Part shown: positions 43,319 through 51,995 of the stretch, one piece after another | Layout: each line of letters opens with the position of its first letter | How positions within the stretch are numbered: position 1 is the first letter of the stretch | Assembly: GCF_030407165.1 (NCBI RefSeq) | Contig: NZ_CP129111.1 | Span: 2,418,001 to 2,482,000, forward strand | Reading direction: 5' to 3' | Source: Fontisubflavum oceani | GTDB lineage: Bacteria; Pseudomonadota; Alphaproteobacteria; Rhodobacterales; Rhodobacteraceae | DNA: 64,000 nt | Made by a program: the position numbers and the translations under genes | The notes under the pieces: generated by a model | What the model was told of the DNA's origin: nothing | Seen by the model: only the letters and a program-made list of their open reading frames with translations | Databases searched by the model: none

Positions 43319-44194
43319 ATGTCCGACACCCGCGTCGCGATAGCTGTCATCCACGGTATGGGCAGCCAAGGTGAGACGCCGCAAGACCCCGATGCGATCA
43401 GCTTCTCTGCCGGGCTTTACCGGGCGCTGCGCGGCTATATGGCGCCTGAGGAATGGGATGGCCGGGTGGCGTGGCGGGAGATCTTCTGGGCCGATATTCT
43501 GCAAAGCCGACAGGACAAATATGTCGAAGAAGGGCTGGAGGGGGAGGCCCGTTGGCTTTGGGCCCGGGAGTTCGTCATGCATCGGTTGGCCGATGCGGCG
43601 TCGTATCGAAAGGTCAGCGATAATCCGACCGATATTTATCAGCGGATCCATGGCCGGGTGGAGGATGCGCTCGAAAATCTCGAAACCGTGGCGGGCGGGA
43701 CGACCCCGCTTCTGATCTTTGCCCATTCGCTTGGTGGGCACATCATGTCGAATTACATCTATGATATGCAGAAAGCCATGGCGCTTGGTGCGCCTTGGGT
43801 GCAGGGCCGTTCCGCGTTTCAGCGCTTTGAGACGATGGCTGGGTTTCTGACCTTCGGCTGCAATATTCCGGTCTTCACCTTCGCTTATCCGAGGGATCAG
43901 GTCCGCCCGATCAAACGCCCGGGAACCCGAATACCAGCAGACAAACGCCTAACGCCCTGGTGGGAGAACCTCAACGACAAGGACGATGTGTTGGGCATGC
44001 CGCTTGGCCCGGCGGGGCCACAATACGAAGCCATGATCAACGCGGGAGAGTTGTGGGATGCCTGGATCAATGTTGGCAACCTCTTCACCTCCTGGAACCC
44101 GGCGTCCCATAATGAATACTGGGATCATCGGAATTTCTATCGTCCGGCCGCCGAGATGATCCGCAAAGCGCTGTTGATCGGCCCGGTCAGCTAG
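43319..44194 (+). CDS. Alpha/beta-hydrolase-like protein, substrate unknown
   Basis: A 291-residue cytoplasmic protein. AIAVIHGMGSQGET (about residues 7-20) resembles the oxyanion-hole strand of lipases and LLIFAHSLGGHIMSNYIYDM (about 131-150) is a nucleophile elbow with Ser in AHSLGG. The region between is helical and rich in Trp/Arg. A late His in NPASHNEYWDHRNFY may complete the triad. GAGGAGG lies 7 bases before ATG. It stands alone between divergent and convergent neighbours; substrate cannot be inferred. Confidence 0.75.
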   Translation: MSDTRVAIAVIHGMGSQGETPQDPDAISFSAGLYRALRGYMAPEEWDGRVAWREIFWADILQSRQDKYVEEGLEGEARWLWAREFVMHRLADAASYRKVSDNPTDIYQRIHGRVEDALENLETVAGGTTPLLIFAHSLGGHIMSNYIYDMQKAMALGAPWVQGRSAFQRFETMAGFLTFGCNIPVFTFAYPRDQVRPIKRPGTRIPADKRLTPWWENLNDKDDVLGMPLGPAGPQYEAMINAGELWDAWINVGNLFTSWNPASHNEYWDHRNFYRPAAEMIRKALLIGPVS

Positions 44195-44198
44195 ACAG

Positions 44199-44229
44199 AA
44201 AAGGGGCGCGCGGCGAAGCCGCGCGCCCC
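44199..44229 (-). terminator. Rho-independent terminator of mmsA
   Basis: GGGGCGCGCGGC (44203-44214) and GCCGCGCGCCCC (44218-44229) form a perfect 12-bp stem with a GAA loop. AAAA at 44199-44202 gives four U on the minus strand, fitting mmsA as the main user; the convergent hydrolase transcript meets the same stem without a U-run. Confidence 0.85.
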
Positions 44230-44265
44230 CTGGCGACGGGCGTCAGCCCGGCGCAAACCCTCATC

Positions 44266-45765
44266 TCACTCCATCACTGGAATGGTGAACTCGCCGCCTT
44301 CTTTGATCCCCGAAGGCCAGCGGGCCGTAACGGTCTTGGTCCGGGTGTAGAACCGGAACGCATCCGGCCCATGCTGGTTCAGATCGCCGAAGCCCGATTT
44401 TTTCCAGCCACCAAAGGTGTGATAGGCCAGTGGCACCGGGATCGGCACATTGATCCCGACCATCCCGATATTGATCCGGTTCGCAAAATCCCGCGCCGTA
44501 TCGCCATCGCGGGTAAAGATCGCGGTGCCATTGCCGTATTCATGGTCCATCGCATAGCCGATGGCCTCTTCATAGGTCTTCGCCCGCACCGTCGACAGGA
44601 CCGGCCCGAAAATCTCGGTCTTGTAGATGTCCATATCGGTGGTCACGCGGTCAAAAAGATGCGCGCCGACGAAATAGCCATCCTCGTAGCCTTGCAGTTT
44701 GAAGTCCCGCCCGTCGACGACCAGTTCTGCGCCTTGGTCGATACCGGTCTGCACCAAACGTTCGATATTCGCCTTGGCCGCTGCTGTCACCACAGGGCCA
44801 AAATCCACATCATTGCCCGCAGTATAGGGCCCGATCTTGAGGGCTTCGACCTTGGGCACCAGCTTCTCAATCAACCGATCCGCGGTCTCTTCGCCAACCG
44901 GCACCGCGACCGAGATCGCCATGCAGCGTTCGCCCGCCGCCCCGTATCCTGCGCCCACCAGCGCATCCGCCGCCTGGTCCAGATCGGCATCGGGCATGAT
45001 GATCATGTGGTTCTTGGCACCGCCGAAACACTGCACCCGTTTGCCATTCTCACAGCCGCGCGCATAGATATATTGCGCGATCGGGGTGGAGCCGACAAAG
45101 CCCACACCGGCAATCGTCGGGTTGTCCAGGATCGCGTCGACGCTTTCCTTGTCGCCATTGATCACCTGCAACACCCCATCGGGCAGACCCGCTTCTTTCA
45201 GCAGCTCGGCCAGCATCAGCGGCACGGAGGGGTCACGCTCTGAGGGTTTCAGGATGAAGGCGTTACCGCAGACCAGCGCCGGGGCCATTTTCCACATTGG
45301 GATCATTGCCGGGAAGTTGAACGGGGTGATCCCCGCGGCGACACCAAGCGGCTGGCGGAGGGAATACATATCGATGCCAGGACCGGCGCTGTCGGTGAAT
45401 TCCCCTTTCAGGTGATGCGGCGCGCCGATGCAGAACTCGACCACTTCCAGGCCACGCACCACGTCGCCTTTCGCATCCGGGATCGTCTTGCCATGTTCGC
45501 GCGAAAGCGCCTCGGCCAGCTTGTCCATATCGCGGTTCAGAAGATCCACGAAGCGCATCATCACCCGCGCGCGGCGCTGCGGGTTCATCGCGGCCCAAGC
45601 GGGTTGTGCGGCGGCGGCATCGGCCACGGCGGCGTCCAACTCGGCCTTGGAGGCAAGCGGCACCTTGGCCTGCACCTCGCCCGTGGCGGGGTTCATCACA
45701 TCGGCAAATCGGCCGGATGTGCCTTTGACATGCTTGCCGTTGATCCAGTGGCTCAGCTCTTCCAT
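44266..45765 (-). CDS. mmsA: CoA-acylating methylmalonate-semialdehyde dehydrogenase
   Basis: Converts methylmalonate semialdehyde to propionyl-CoA in valine (and thymine) catabolism. At 499 residues with the ALDH signatures ITPFNFPAMIPMWKMAPAL (about 141-159), FVGSTPIAQYIY and the nucleophile Cys in GYGAAGERCMAISVAVPVG (about 275-293). The CoA-acylating MmsA subgroup is recognised by these and by LNQHGPDAFRFYTRTKT near the end. GGAGG lies 9 bases before ATG. It is divergent from a LysR gene, its likely regulator, and encodes the step after MmsB. Confidence 0.95.
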   Translation of the reverse strand: MEELSHWINGKHVKGTSGRFADVMNPATGEVQAKVPLASKAELDAAVADAAAAQPAWAAMNPQRRARVMMRFVDLLNRDMDKLAEALSREHGKTIPDAKGDVVRGLEVVEFCIGAPHHLKGEFTDSAGPGIDMYSLRQPLGVAAGITPFNFPAMIPMWKMAPALVCGNAFILKPSERDPSVPLMLAELLKEAGLPDGVLQVINGDKESVDAILDNPTIAGVGFVGSTPIAQYIYARGCENGKRVQCFGGAKNHMIIMPDADLDQAADALVGAGYGAAGERCMAISVAVPVGEETADRLIEKLVPKVEALKIGPYTAGNDVDFGPVVTAAAKANIERLVQTGIDQGAELVVDGRDFKLQGYEDGYFVGAHLFDRVTTDMDIYKTEIFGPVLSTVRAKTYEEAIGYAMDHEYGNGTAIFTRDGDTARDFANRINIGMVGINVPIPVPLAYHTFGGWKKSGFGDLNQHGPDAFRFYTRTKTVTARWPSGIKEGGEFTIPVME

Positions 45766-45845
45766 CTCTCATCCTCCTTATGGCGCTCGCGCGGAGCGTA
45801 GCCTTGCAAAGCTGCCCGGAAAAGAGGCAGGTTCTCAAAAGCGTT

Positions 45846-45859
45846 TTGCAAAAATGCAA
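45846..45859. promoter_or_regulatory. TTGCA-AAAA-TGCAA palindrome between mmsA and the LysR gene
   Basis: This 14-bp inverted repeat ends 11 bases before the LysR-type start, and a further TTGCAAAG lies about 40 bases upstream. Position and dyad symmetry suit binding by the divergent LysR regulator to control itself and mmsA. Confidence 0.45.
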
Positions 45860-45870
45860 GGATGAACTGG

Positions 45871-46815
45871 ATGCAGAATTGGGATGACTTGCGGATTTTC
45901 CTGTCCGTCGCCCGGGCCGAGAGCCTGACCGGGGCGGGCAAGACGCTCCGGATGGACCCGGCGACGGTGGGGCGACGGATCGCCAGATTGGAGGCCCGGC
46001 TCGGGGCGGATTTGTTTCTGAAGTCACCGCAGGGCTATGGCCTGAGCGAGGCGGGCGCCCGGCTTTTGCCCGCCGCCGAAGAGGCCGAAACCGCGCTTGG
46101 TGCAGGGCTGAGCGATCTGACCGGGGCCGGCGAGGGCCTGTCGGGCACGATCCGCATCGGCGCGCCAGATGGATGCGCGAATTATCTATTGCCGCAGGTC
46201 TGCGCCGAGATTTGCGACGCCCATCCGGGACTTGAAGTGCAGATTTTGGCCTTGCCACGCGTTGTCGATCTCAGCCGTCGGGAGGCGGATTTGGCGATTG
46301 CAGTATCGCGGCCTCGGACCACCCGGCTCAAGGCCGAGAAATTGAGCGATTATCGCCTGTCGCTCGCGGCATCCGGAGCTTGGCTTGCCGAACATGGCCG
46401 GCCCGCTCAGCGATCCGATCTCAGCGGTGCCCGGATGATTGGCTATATCCCTGATATGATTTTCGATGCGGAACTGGATTATCTGGCAGAGCTTGGCCTG
46501 ACAAAGGTGCCGCTCACGTCAAACTCGGTGTCGGTGCAACTGAACTGGGCCCGTGCCGGAGCGGGGCTGGCCGTGGTGCATGATTTCGCGCTTCCAGCAG
46601 CGCCAGAGCTGATCCGTGTTTTGCCGGGCGCGGTGTCATTGACCCGGTCTTTTTGGCTGATCCGCCATGCGCAAGCTTTGAGAGATCGCCGGTTGCAGCG
46701 CTTCGCCGATCTCTTAGGCCAAGGGATTCGGCGCGAGATCGCGCGTCTTGAGGCGGTCGTTGTCAAGCAAGAGACAGCTCACGCGGCAACACATCTGCTT
46801 GACACTAAAGGGTGA
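45871..46815 (+). CDS. LysR-family transcriptional regulator
   Basis: A 314-residue regulator with an N-terminal winged helix (WDDLRIFLSVARAESLTGAG, then DPATVGRRIARLEARLGADL, about residues 4-50) and an effector-binding domain with GTIRIGAPDGCANYLLPQV. ATG 45871 has AAGGA 9 bases upstream; an ATG three codons earlier overlaps that site. It is divergent from mmsA with 105 bases between, the usual arrangement of a LysR regulator with its target. The effector could be a valine-pathway intermediate, which is inference. Confidence 0.9.
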   Translation: MQNWDDLRIFLSVARAESLTGAGKTLRMDPATVGRRIARLEARLGADLFLKSPQGYGLSEAGARLLPAAEEAETALGAGLSDLTGAGEGLSGTIRIGAPDGCANYLLPQVCAEICDAHPGLEVQILALPRVVDLSRREADLAIAVSRPRTTRLKAEKLSDYRLSLAASGAWLAEHGRPAQRSDLSGARMIGYIPDMIFDAELDYLAELGLTKVPLTSNSVSVQLNWARAGAGLAVVHDFALPAAPELIRVLPGAVSLTRSFWLIRHAQALRDRRLQRFADLLGQGIRREIARLEAVVVKQETAHAATHLLDTKG

Positions 46816-46876
46816 TCCAGAGGACGCTGAGGTCAAGGGACGCGACAACCGAGTGATCAATTGAAGGGAGGCGCCC

Positions 46877-47311
46877 ATGCTCGTCCAGCAGATTCTCAAA
46901 AGCAAACCCACGACAGGTGTGGAGACGATCCAGCCTGGCACAACCGTCGCACAGGTGGCGGAAATCTTGTCGCAAAAGAGATTTGGGGCGCTTGTGGTCT
47001 CGCCGGATGGCAAAGCGGTGGCGGGGATCGTGTCGGAACGGGACATCGTCCGGGAACTGGGCGCGCGCGGCCCGTCCTGTTTGACAGACCGGGTTGACGC
47101 AATGATGACGTCGGAAATTGTCTCCTGCGCTGCCGATGAAACTTCCGATGAGGTGCTGGCGAAGATGACCCAGGGCCGGTTCCGTCACATGCCGGTGATG
47201 GAGGGGGCCGAGATGATCGGGCTGATCTCCATCGGCGATGTGGTCAAGGCGCAGCTCAGCAAGCTGTCGATGGAGAAAGAGGCGTTGGAAGGCATGATCA
47301 AGGGGTTCTGA
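46877..47311 (+). CDS. Tandem CBS-domain protein
   Basis: A 144-residue protein consisting of a Bateman pair: first CBS about residues 8-65 (GVETIQPGTTVAQVAEILSQ, FGALVVSPDGKAVAGIVSER, D-I-V-R-E-L), second about 75-135 (VDAMMTSEIVSCAADETSDE, RFRHMPVMEGAEMIGLISIG, D-V-V). Such stand-alone pairs bind adenine nucleotides and act as energy sensors, with unknown partners. GGGAGG lies 5 bases before ATG. Confidence 0.9.
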   Translation: MLVQQILKSKPTTGVETIQPGTTVAQVAEILSQKRFGALVVSPDGKAVAGIVSERDIVRELGARGPSCLTDRVDAMMTSEIVSCAADETSDEVLAKMTQGRFRHMPVMEGAEMIGLISIGDVVKAQLSKLSMEKEALEGMIKGF

Positions 47312-47345
47312 CCTGTCCTCGAGGCCGCGCCTATGACCAAATTGC

Positions 47346-47368
47346 GCGCCTGCGGCGCATTGTTTTTT
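47346..47368 (+). terminator. Probable terminator after the CBS-domain gene
   Basis: A short stem GCGCC (47346-47350) / GGCGC (47354-47358) with a 3-base loop is followed by ATTGTTTTTT. Stem length is marginal, but the T-run is strong. Confidence 0.55.
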
Positions 47369-47495
47369 CGTCTTTTTTGATGCGCTTGGGCTGTGACGCC
47401 TGACAACTGACGATGGTTCTGCTGGCAGGGGGTGGACAAGGCGTGCGCAATAATGTTGCGTTGGCACCAATGACCGAGAAGAGGGACGGCGGGCT

Positions 47496-47990
47496 ATGCG
47501 TGTAGGTCTTTATCCAGGCACATTTGACCCTATCACATTGGGGCATATCGACATCATCCGCCGGGCCTGTACCCTGGTTGACCGTTTGGTGATCGGGGTG
47601 GCGATCAATCGCGACAAGGGCCCGCTTTTCACCTTGGAAGAGCGTGTCGCGATGGTGGAAGCGGAATGTGCCACCCTGTCGGCAAAGATGGGCACCGAGA
47701 TCGTGGTGCATCCCTTCGAGAATCTGTTGATAGATTGCGCCAAGGATGTGGGGGCCGGGATCATCATTCGCGGTCTGCGTGCCGTGGCTGATTTTGAGTA
47801 TGAGTTTCAGATGGTTGGGATGAACCGGAAGCTTGATTCCGAGATCACCACTGTGTTCCTCATGGCCGAAGCCGACCGGCAGGCCATCGCTTCGAAGCTG
47901 GTCAAAGAGATTGCGCGGCTGAAGGGCGATGTCTCGCATTTCGTGCCGCCCGCGGTGCATCAGGCGCTCTTGGGCAAGTTCCCGCGTTAG
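47496..47990 (+). CDS. coaD: Phosphopantetheine adenylyltransferase
   Basis: Penultimate enzyme of coenzyme A synthesis, adenylating 4'-phosphopantetheine. The 164-residue nucleotidyltransferase has GLYPGTFDPITLGHIDII (with the T/HxGH motif, residues 4-21), GIIIRGLRAVADFEYEFQM (about 88-106) and the SSxxVK-like IASKLVKEIARL. Normal length. Followed by two cyclophilin genes on the same strand. Confidence 0.96.
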   Translation: MRVGLYPGTFDPITLGHIDIIRRACTLVDRLVIGVAINRDKGPLFTLEERVAMVEAECATLSAKMGTEIVVHPFENLLIDCAKDVGAGIIIRGLRAVADFEYEFQMVGMNRKLDSEITTVFLMAEADRQAIASKLVKEIARLKGDVSHFVPPAVHQALLGKFPR

Positions 47991-48054
47991 GCGCTTTTCC
48001 TTTCCAGCCGAGCGCAGTAGGGTCCGCTCCGACCTTAGAGGATAGGAGCGCCAA

Positions 48055-48554
48055 ATGGCCGAGATCAAAGACCCCGAAAACACCATCCTGATGGAACTCA
48101 CGGGCGGCACCGTCACCATCGAGTTGATGCCCGATGTGGCACCGCAACACAGCGAACGGATGAAAGAGCTGGCCCGCGCGGGGAGTATGACGGGGTGGTG
48201 TTTCACCGGGTAATCGAGGGCTTCATGGCCCAGACCGGCGATGTGGCCAATGGCAAAGAGGGCGGCAATCTGCGGATGGCGGGCACCGGCGGCTCCGACA
48301 AACCCGATCTGCCGGCGGAGTTCTCGAAGCTGCCCCACGATCGGGGCACACTTGGCGCGGCGCGGTCGCAGAACCCGAACTCGGCCAACAGCCAATTCTT
48401 CATCAATTTCAGCGACAACCACTTCTTGAACGGCCAATACACCGTCTATGGCCGCGTCATCGAAGGGATGGAGCATGTGGACGCGATCACGCGGGGCGAG
48501 CCGCCTGCGAACCCTGACAAAATGATCTCCGTGAAAGTGGCGGCTGATGCGTAA
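48055..48554 (+). CDS. ppiB: Peptidyl-prolyl cis-trans isomerase (cyclophilin, cytoplasmic), frameshifted as sequenced
   Basis: Cyclophilin catalysing proline isomerisation. The N-terminal part MAEIKDPENTILMELTGGTV runs to ERMKELARAG and then breaks; the rest, VVFHRVIEGFMAQTGDV and NSANSQFFINFSDNHFLNGQ, lies in another frame. One G is missing from a G-run at 48180-48183; restoring it gives EYDGVVFHRV and a 166-residue protein of normal length with the catalytic FHRVI and QFFIN motifs. AGGAG lies 7 bases before ATG 48055. Its 3' end overlaps the next cyclophilin gene by 8 bases. Confidence 0.9.
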
Positions 48555-49092
48555 GCTGGCTTTGGCACTGTCCCTCTTGGCCAGCCCGGCGCTGGCCAGC
48601 GGGCTGGAGATCGACGTGGCGGGGGAGGCCGAGGGCACGATTGTCATCGACCTGTTCGAAGATCTGGCGCCGCAGCATGTGGAGCGGATCAGCACGCTGG
48701 CCGCCGAAGGCGCCTATGAAAACGTTGTGTTCCACCGCGTGATTGATGGGTTCATGGCGCAGACTGGCGACGTGGAATTTGGCCGAATGGGGCAGGATAT
48801 GCGCTATGCCGGGCGGGGCGGGTCGAGCTACCCCGACTTGCCCGCCGAATTCTCAGACCGCCCGTTTGAGCGCGGCATCATCGGCATGGCGCGCAGCAAT
48901 GACCCGGACAGTGCAAACAGTCAGTTCTTCATCATGTTCGGATCGACCCCACAGCTGAACGGCCAATACACCGTGGTGGGTGAGGTCGTCGAAGGGATGG
49001 AGATCGTTGATGCGATCAAACGCGGCACCGGGCGCAATGGCGCGGTGATTGGCGAGCCGGACCGGATGACGGCGGTGCGGGTCACCGACTGA
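48547..49092 (+). CDS. Peptidyl-prolyl cis-trans isomerase (cyclophilin, periplasmic)
   Basis: A 181-residue cyclophilin with a signal peptide (KLALALSLLASPALAS, residues 3-18). The catalytic core is intact: NVVFHRVIDGFMAQTGDVEF (about residues 59-78), NSQFFIMFGSTPQLNGQYTV (about 123-142). It overlaps the upstream cytoplasmic copy and has only a weak ribosome-binding site, so translation is likely coupled. Expected role is folding of exported proteins. Confidence 0.92.
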   Translation: MRKLALALSLLASPALASGLEIDVAGEAEGTIVIDLFEDLAPQHVERISTLAAEGAYENVVFHRVIDGFMAQTGDVEFGRMGQDMRYAGRGGSSYPDLPAEFSDRPFERGIIGMARSNDPDSANSQFFIMFGSTPQLNGQYTVVGEVVEGMEIVDAIKRGTGRNGAVIGEPDRMTAVRVTD

Positions 49093-49169
49093 CACGAGAC
49101 CGTGAGCGGGGCTAGGCGATGCGCCGTCTCTCTGGCAGGGTTTATGGACCTGGACCAGGAGAGCTTCTC

Positions 49170-50138
49170 ATGCGCTTTGCCCCGCTTGCCGCCTTTCTCT
49201 GCGCCGCCACGCTGGCGCTTCCCCTCGCCGCGCAATCGGTCATGATGCGCGTGGAATGGCCGAATACGGATTTTGAAACCCGCTCGGTCGATCTCGACGA
49301 AATTCGCTCTGGTGGGCCGGGGCGGGATGGGATCCCGGCGCTTGATGATCCACGCTTCATCGCTGCCGCCGATGAGACTCGGATCGGTGATATGGAGGCG
49401 GTGATTACCCTGGAATTTGAAGGCGATACGCCGCGCGCCTATCCGATCCGCTATCTCACCTGGCATGAGATCGTGAATGATGAGGTGGGCGGGATTCCGG
49501 TTGCCGTGACCTTCTGCCCGTTGTGCAATTCCGCGATCACCTTTGATCGGCGCGTCGACGGGCGGGTGTTGTCTTTTGGCGTCTCGGGCAATCTGCGCCA
49601 TTCCGATATGGTGATGTATGACCGCGAAACCGAAAGCTGGTGGCAGCAAGCGATTGGCGAGGGGATTGTCGGCGAGATGACCGGCACCGATCTCATCGAA
49701 CTGCCAAGCTGGATGGAGAGCTTCGCCGAGTTTCGCGACCGCAATCCGGATGGTCTGGTGATGGATGAGCCGGATTGGCGGCGGCCCTATGGGCGGAACC
49801 CTTATGTCGGTTATGACAGTTCCACGCGCCCGTTCCTTTATGATGGCGAGATGCCGCCGCATGGGATCGAGCCGCTGGCCCGGGTGATCCGGGTGGGCGA
49901 CCGTGCCTGGCCGATGCAGCGTCTGGCCGAGGTCGAAGAGGTGACAGAAGCCGGGGTGACGATCACCTGGGAAGCCGGCAAAGCCTCGGCGCTCGACACC
50001 GAAAATATTGGCGCGGGCCGCGATGTAGGGATGATCCGGGTGCGGGATGCGGCGGGTGCCGATATGCCCCATGACGTGATGTTTGCCTTTGCCTATCACG
50101 CGTTTTGGCCAGAGGGCGAATGGATGCTCGGCAACTGA
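49170..50138 (+). CDS. DUF3179 domain-containing exported protein
   Basis: A 322-residue protein with a signal peptide (FAPLAAFLCAATLALPLAAQ). DUF3179 hallmarks are YLTWHEIVNDEVGGIPVAVT and FCPLCNSAITFDRRVDGRVL (about residues 96-135, with a CxxC pair), GNLRHSDMVMYDRETESWWQ and NPYVGYDS. The CPLC motif is invariant in this family, whose function is not known; a redox or metal role is only a guess. AGGAG lies 8 bases before ATG 49170; 17 further in-frame codons upstream do not look like a signal. Confidence 0.88.
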   Translation: MRFAPLAAFLCAATLALPLAAQSVMMRVEWPNTDFETRSVDLDEIRSGGPGRDGIPALDDPRFIAAADETRIGDMEAVITLEFEGDTPRAYPIRYLTWHEIVNDEVGGIPVAVTFCPLCNSAITFDRRVDGRVLSFGVSGNLRHSDMVMYDRETESWWQQAIGEGIVGEMTGTDLIELPSWMESFAEFRDRNPDGLVMDEPDWRRPYGRNPYVGYDSSTRPFLYDGEMPPHGIEPLARVIRVGDRAWPMQRLAEVEEVTEAGVTITWEAGKASALDTENIGAGRDVGMIRVRDAAGADMPHDVMFAFAYHAFWPEGEWMLGN

Positions 50139-50177
50139 CATCTTGACCTCAGCGCGCGCGGCAAATAGCTGGCAGGC

Positions 50178-51995
50178 ATGGCGCGCGCACCTCTGTTACA
50201 GCTCAATGATATCTCGCTGACCTTCGGCGGCGACCCGGTCTTTTCCGGGCTCGATCTGGTCGTGCAAGAGGGCGACCGGGTGGCGCTTGTCGGTCGGAAT
50301 GGGTCGGGAAAATCCACACTTCTCAAGATCATGGCGGGTCTTGTTGAACCCGACCAAGGCACCCGGACTCTGCCGCCGGGCACCCATACGGGCTATATGG
50401 AGCAGGAGCCGGATTTTGAGGGCTATGCAACCCTCGGCGATTATGCGTTGAGCGATCTTGGCCCCGACCAGGCTTGGCGGGTCGAGGCGGCGGCGACCGG
50501 GCTGAAACTGCGGCTTGAGGCCGATGTGGCCCAGGCCTCGGGCGGTGAGCGGCGGCGTGCGGCGCTGGCCAAGCTTTTGGCCGAAGCGCCGGAGCTGATG
50601 CTGCTTGATGAGCCGACCAACCATCTCGACATTGAGGCGATCCGTTGGTTGGAAGCCGAACTGGCGCAGACCCGCACGGCCTATGTGCTGATCTCTCACG
50701 ACCGGGCGTTTCTGACCGCGCTGACCCGCGCCACGCTTTGGGTTGATCGCGGCAAGGTGCGGCGACAGGAAAAGGGCTTCGCGCATTTCGAGGCCTGGCG
50801 CGATAAGACCTGGGAAGAGGAAGATCTCGCCCGCCACAAGCTCGACCGCAAGATCAAAGCCGAAGCACGTTGGGCCGTCGAAGGCATCTCTGCCCGGCGC
50901 AAGCGCAATATGGGGCGGGTCCGCGCCTTGGGTGATCTCCGCGCCGAACGGGCGAATATGATCCGACGGCAAGGCGCGGCGGGGATGGTGCTTGAGGCGG
51001 GTCCGCAATCAGGCAAGCGGGTGATCGAGGCCAAAGGTATTTCAAAGAGTTACGGCGAGAAGCTCATCTTGAAGCCGTTTGATCTTCGCATCCTGCGCGG
51101 CGACCGGATCGGCTTTGTCGGCCCCAATGGCGCGGGCAAAACCACGCTCCTGAACATCCTGACGGGGCAGCTTGCGCCCGATACCGGCAGTGTCACCCAT
51201 GGCACCGGGCTGGAGATGGCGGTTTTCGACCAAACCCGCAGCGCGCTCGACCCGGAGGCGACGCTTTGGGATAGCCTGACGAACGACCCGCTGATGGGGG
51301 TGAATGGCCGCTCCGATCAGGTGATGGTACGGGGCCAGCCGCGCCATGTGGTGGGGTATCTGAAAGAGTTTCTGTTTGATGATGCGCAAGCACGGGCGCC
51401 GATCAAATCGCTCTCGGGCGGTGAGAAAGCCCGGCTGCTGCTGGCGAGGATCATGGCACGGGAATCAAACCTTTTGGTGCTTGATGAGCCGACCAATGAC
51501 TTGGATGTCGAGACGCTTGATCTCTTGCAGGATCTGTTGGGCGACTACCCCGGCACGGTGCTCTTGGTAAGCCATGACCGGGATTTCCTCGACCGGGTGG
51601 TGACGACTACCGTGGCGATGGAAGGCGACGGCCAGGCCACAATCTACGCCGGCGGCTGGACCGATTACCAGACGCAGCGCGGCGAGGCCCGCAAGGTGGA
51701 TGCCGTCAAACCAGCCGGATCAAAACCGGCAAAACAGGTCGCGCCGAAAGCGGCGGAGAAGCCGAAATCGCGCCTGTCCTTTACCGAAGCCCATCGTCTG
51801 AAAGACCTGCCAGATATCATGAGCCGCCTGGAGGCGGAGATCGGTAAGCTGGAGGCGCTTTTAGCCGATCCGGAGCTGTTCACCCGCGAGCCTTTGAAGT
51901 TCCGCAAAGCAACGGAAGCCTTAGCTGAGCGTCAGACGAAGCTGACCAACGCCGAGGAAGAGTGGTTGATGTTGGAAGAAAAAGCCGAGGGCTAG
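50178..51995 (+). CDS. ABC-F family ATP-binding protein (Uup-like)
   Basis: A soluble protein of 605 residues with two ATPase domains and no membrane part. Domain 1 has Walker A GRNGSGKST (about residues 38-46), signature SGGERRR and Walker B LMLLDEPTNHLD; domain 2 has GPNGAGKTT (about 315-323), LSGGEKARL and LLVLDEPTNDLD. A linker helix pair lies between, and the C-terminus (about 520-605) is the basic coiled-coil tail of Uup. ABC-F proteins act on ribosomes or, for Uup, limit transposon excision and ribosome assembly defects. Its stop overlaps the convergent YdcZ gene in CTAG. Confidence 0.92.
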   Translation: MARAPLLQLNDISLTFGGDPVFSGLDLVVQEGDRVALVGRNGSGKSTLLKIMAGLVEPDQGTRTLPPGTHTGYMEQEPDFEGYATLGDYALSDLGPDQAWRVEAAATGLKLRLEADVAQASGGERRRAALAKLLAEAPELMLLDEPTNHLDIEAIRWLEAELAQTRTAYVLISHDRAFLTALTRATLWVDRGKVRRQEKGFAHFEAWRDKTWEEEDLARHKLDRKIKAEARWAVEGISARRKRNMGRVRALGDLRAERANMIRRQGAAGMVLEAGPQSGKRVIEAKGISKSYGEKLILKPFDLRILRGDRIGFVGPNGAGKTTLLNILTGQLAPDTGSVTHGTGLEMAVFDQTRSALDPEATLWDSLTNDPLMGVNGRSDQVMVRGQPRHVVGYLKEFLFDDAQARAPIKSLSGGEKARLLLARIMARESNLLVLDEPTNDLDVETLDLLQDLLGDYPGTVLLVSHDRDFLDRVVTTTVAMEGDGQATIYAGGWTDYQTQRGEARKVDAVKPAGSKPAKQVAPKAAEKPKSRLSFTEAHRLKDLPDIMSRLEAEIGKLEALLADPELFTREPLKFRKATEALAERQTKLTNAEEEWLMLEEKAEG

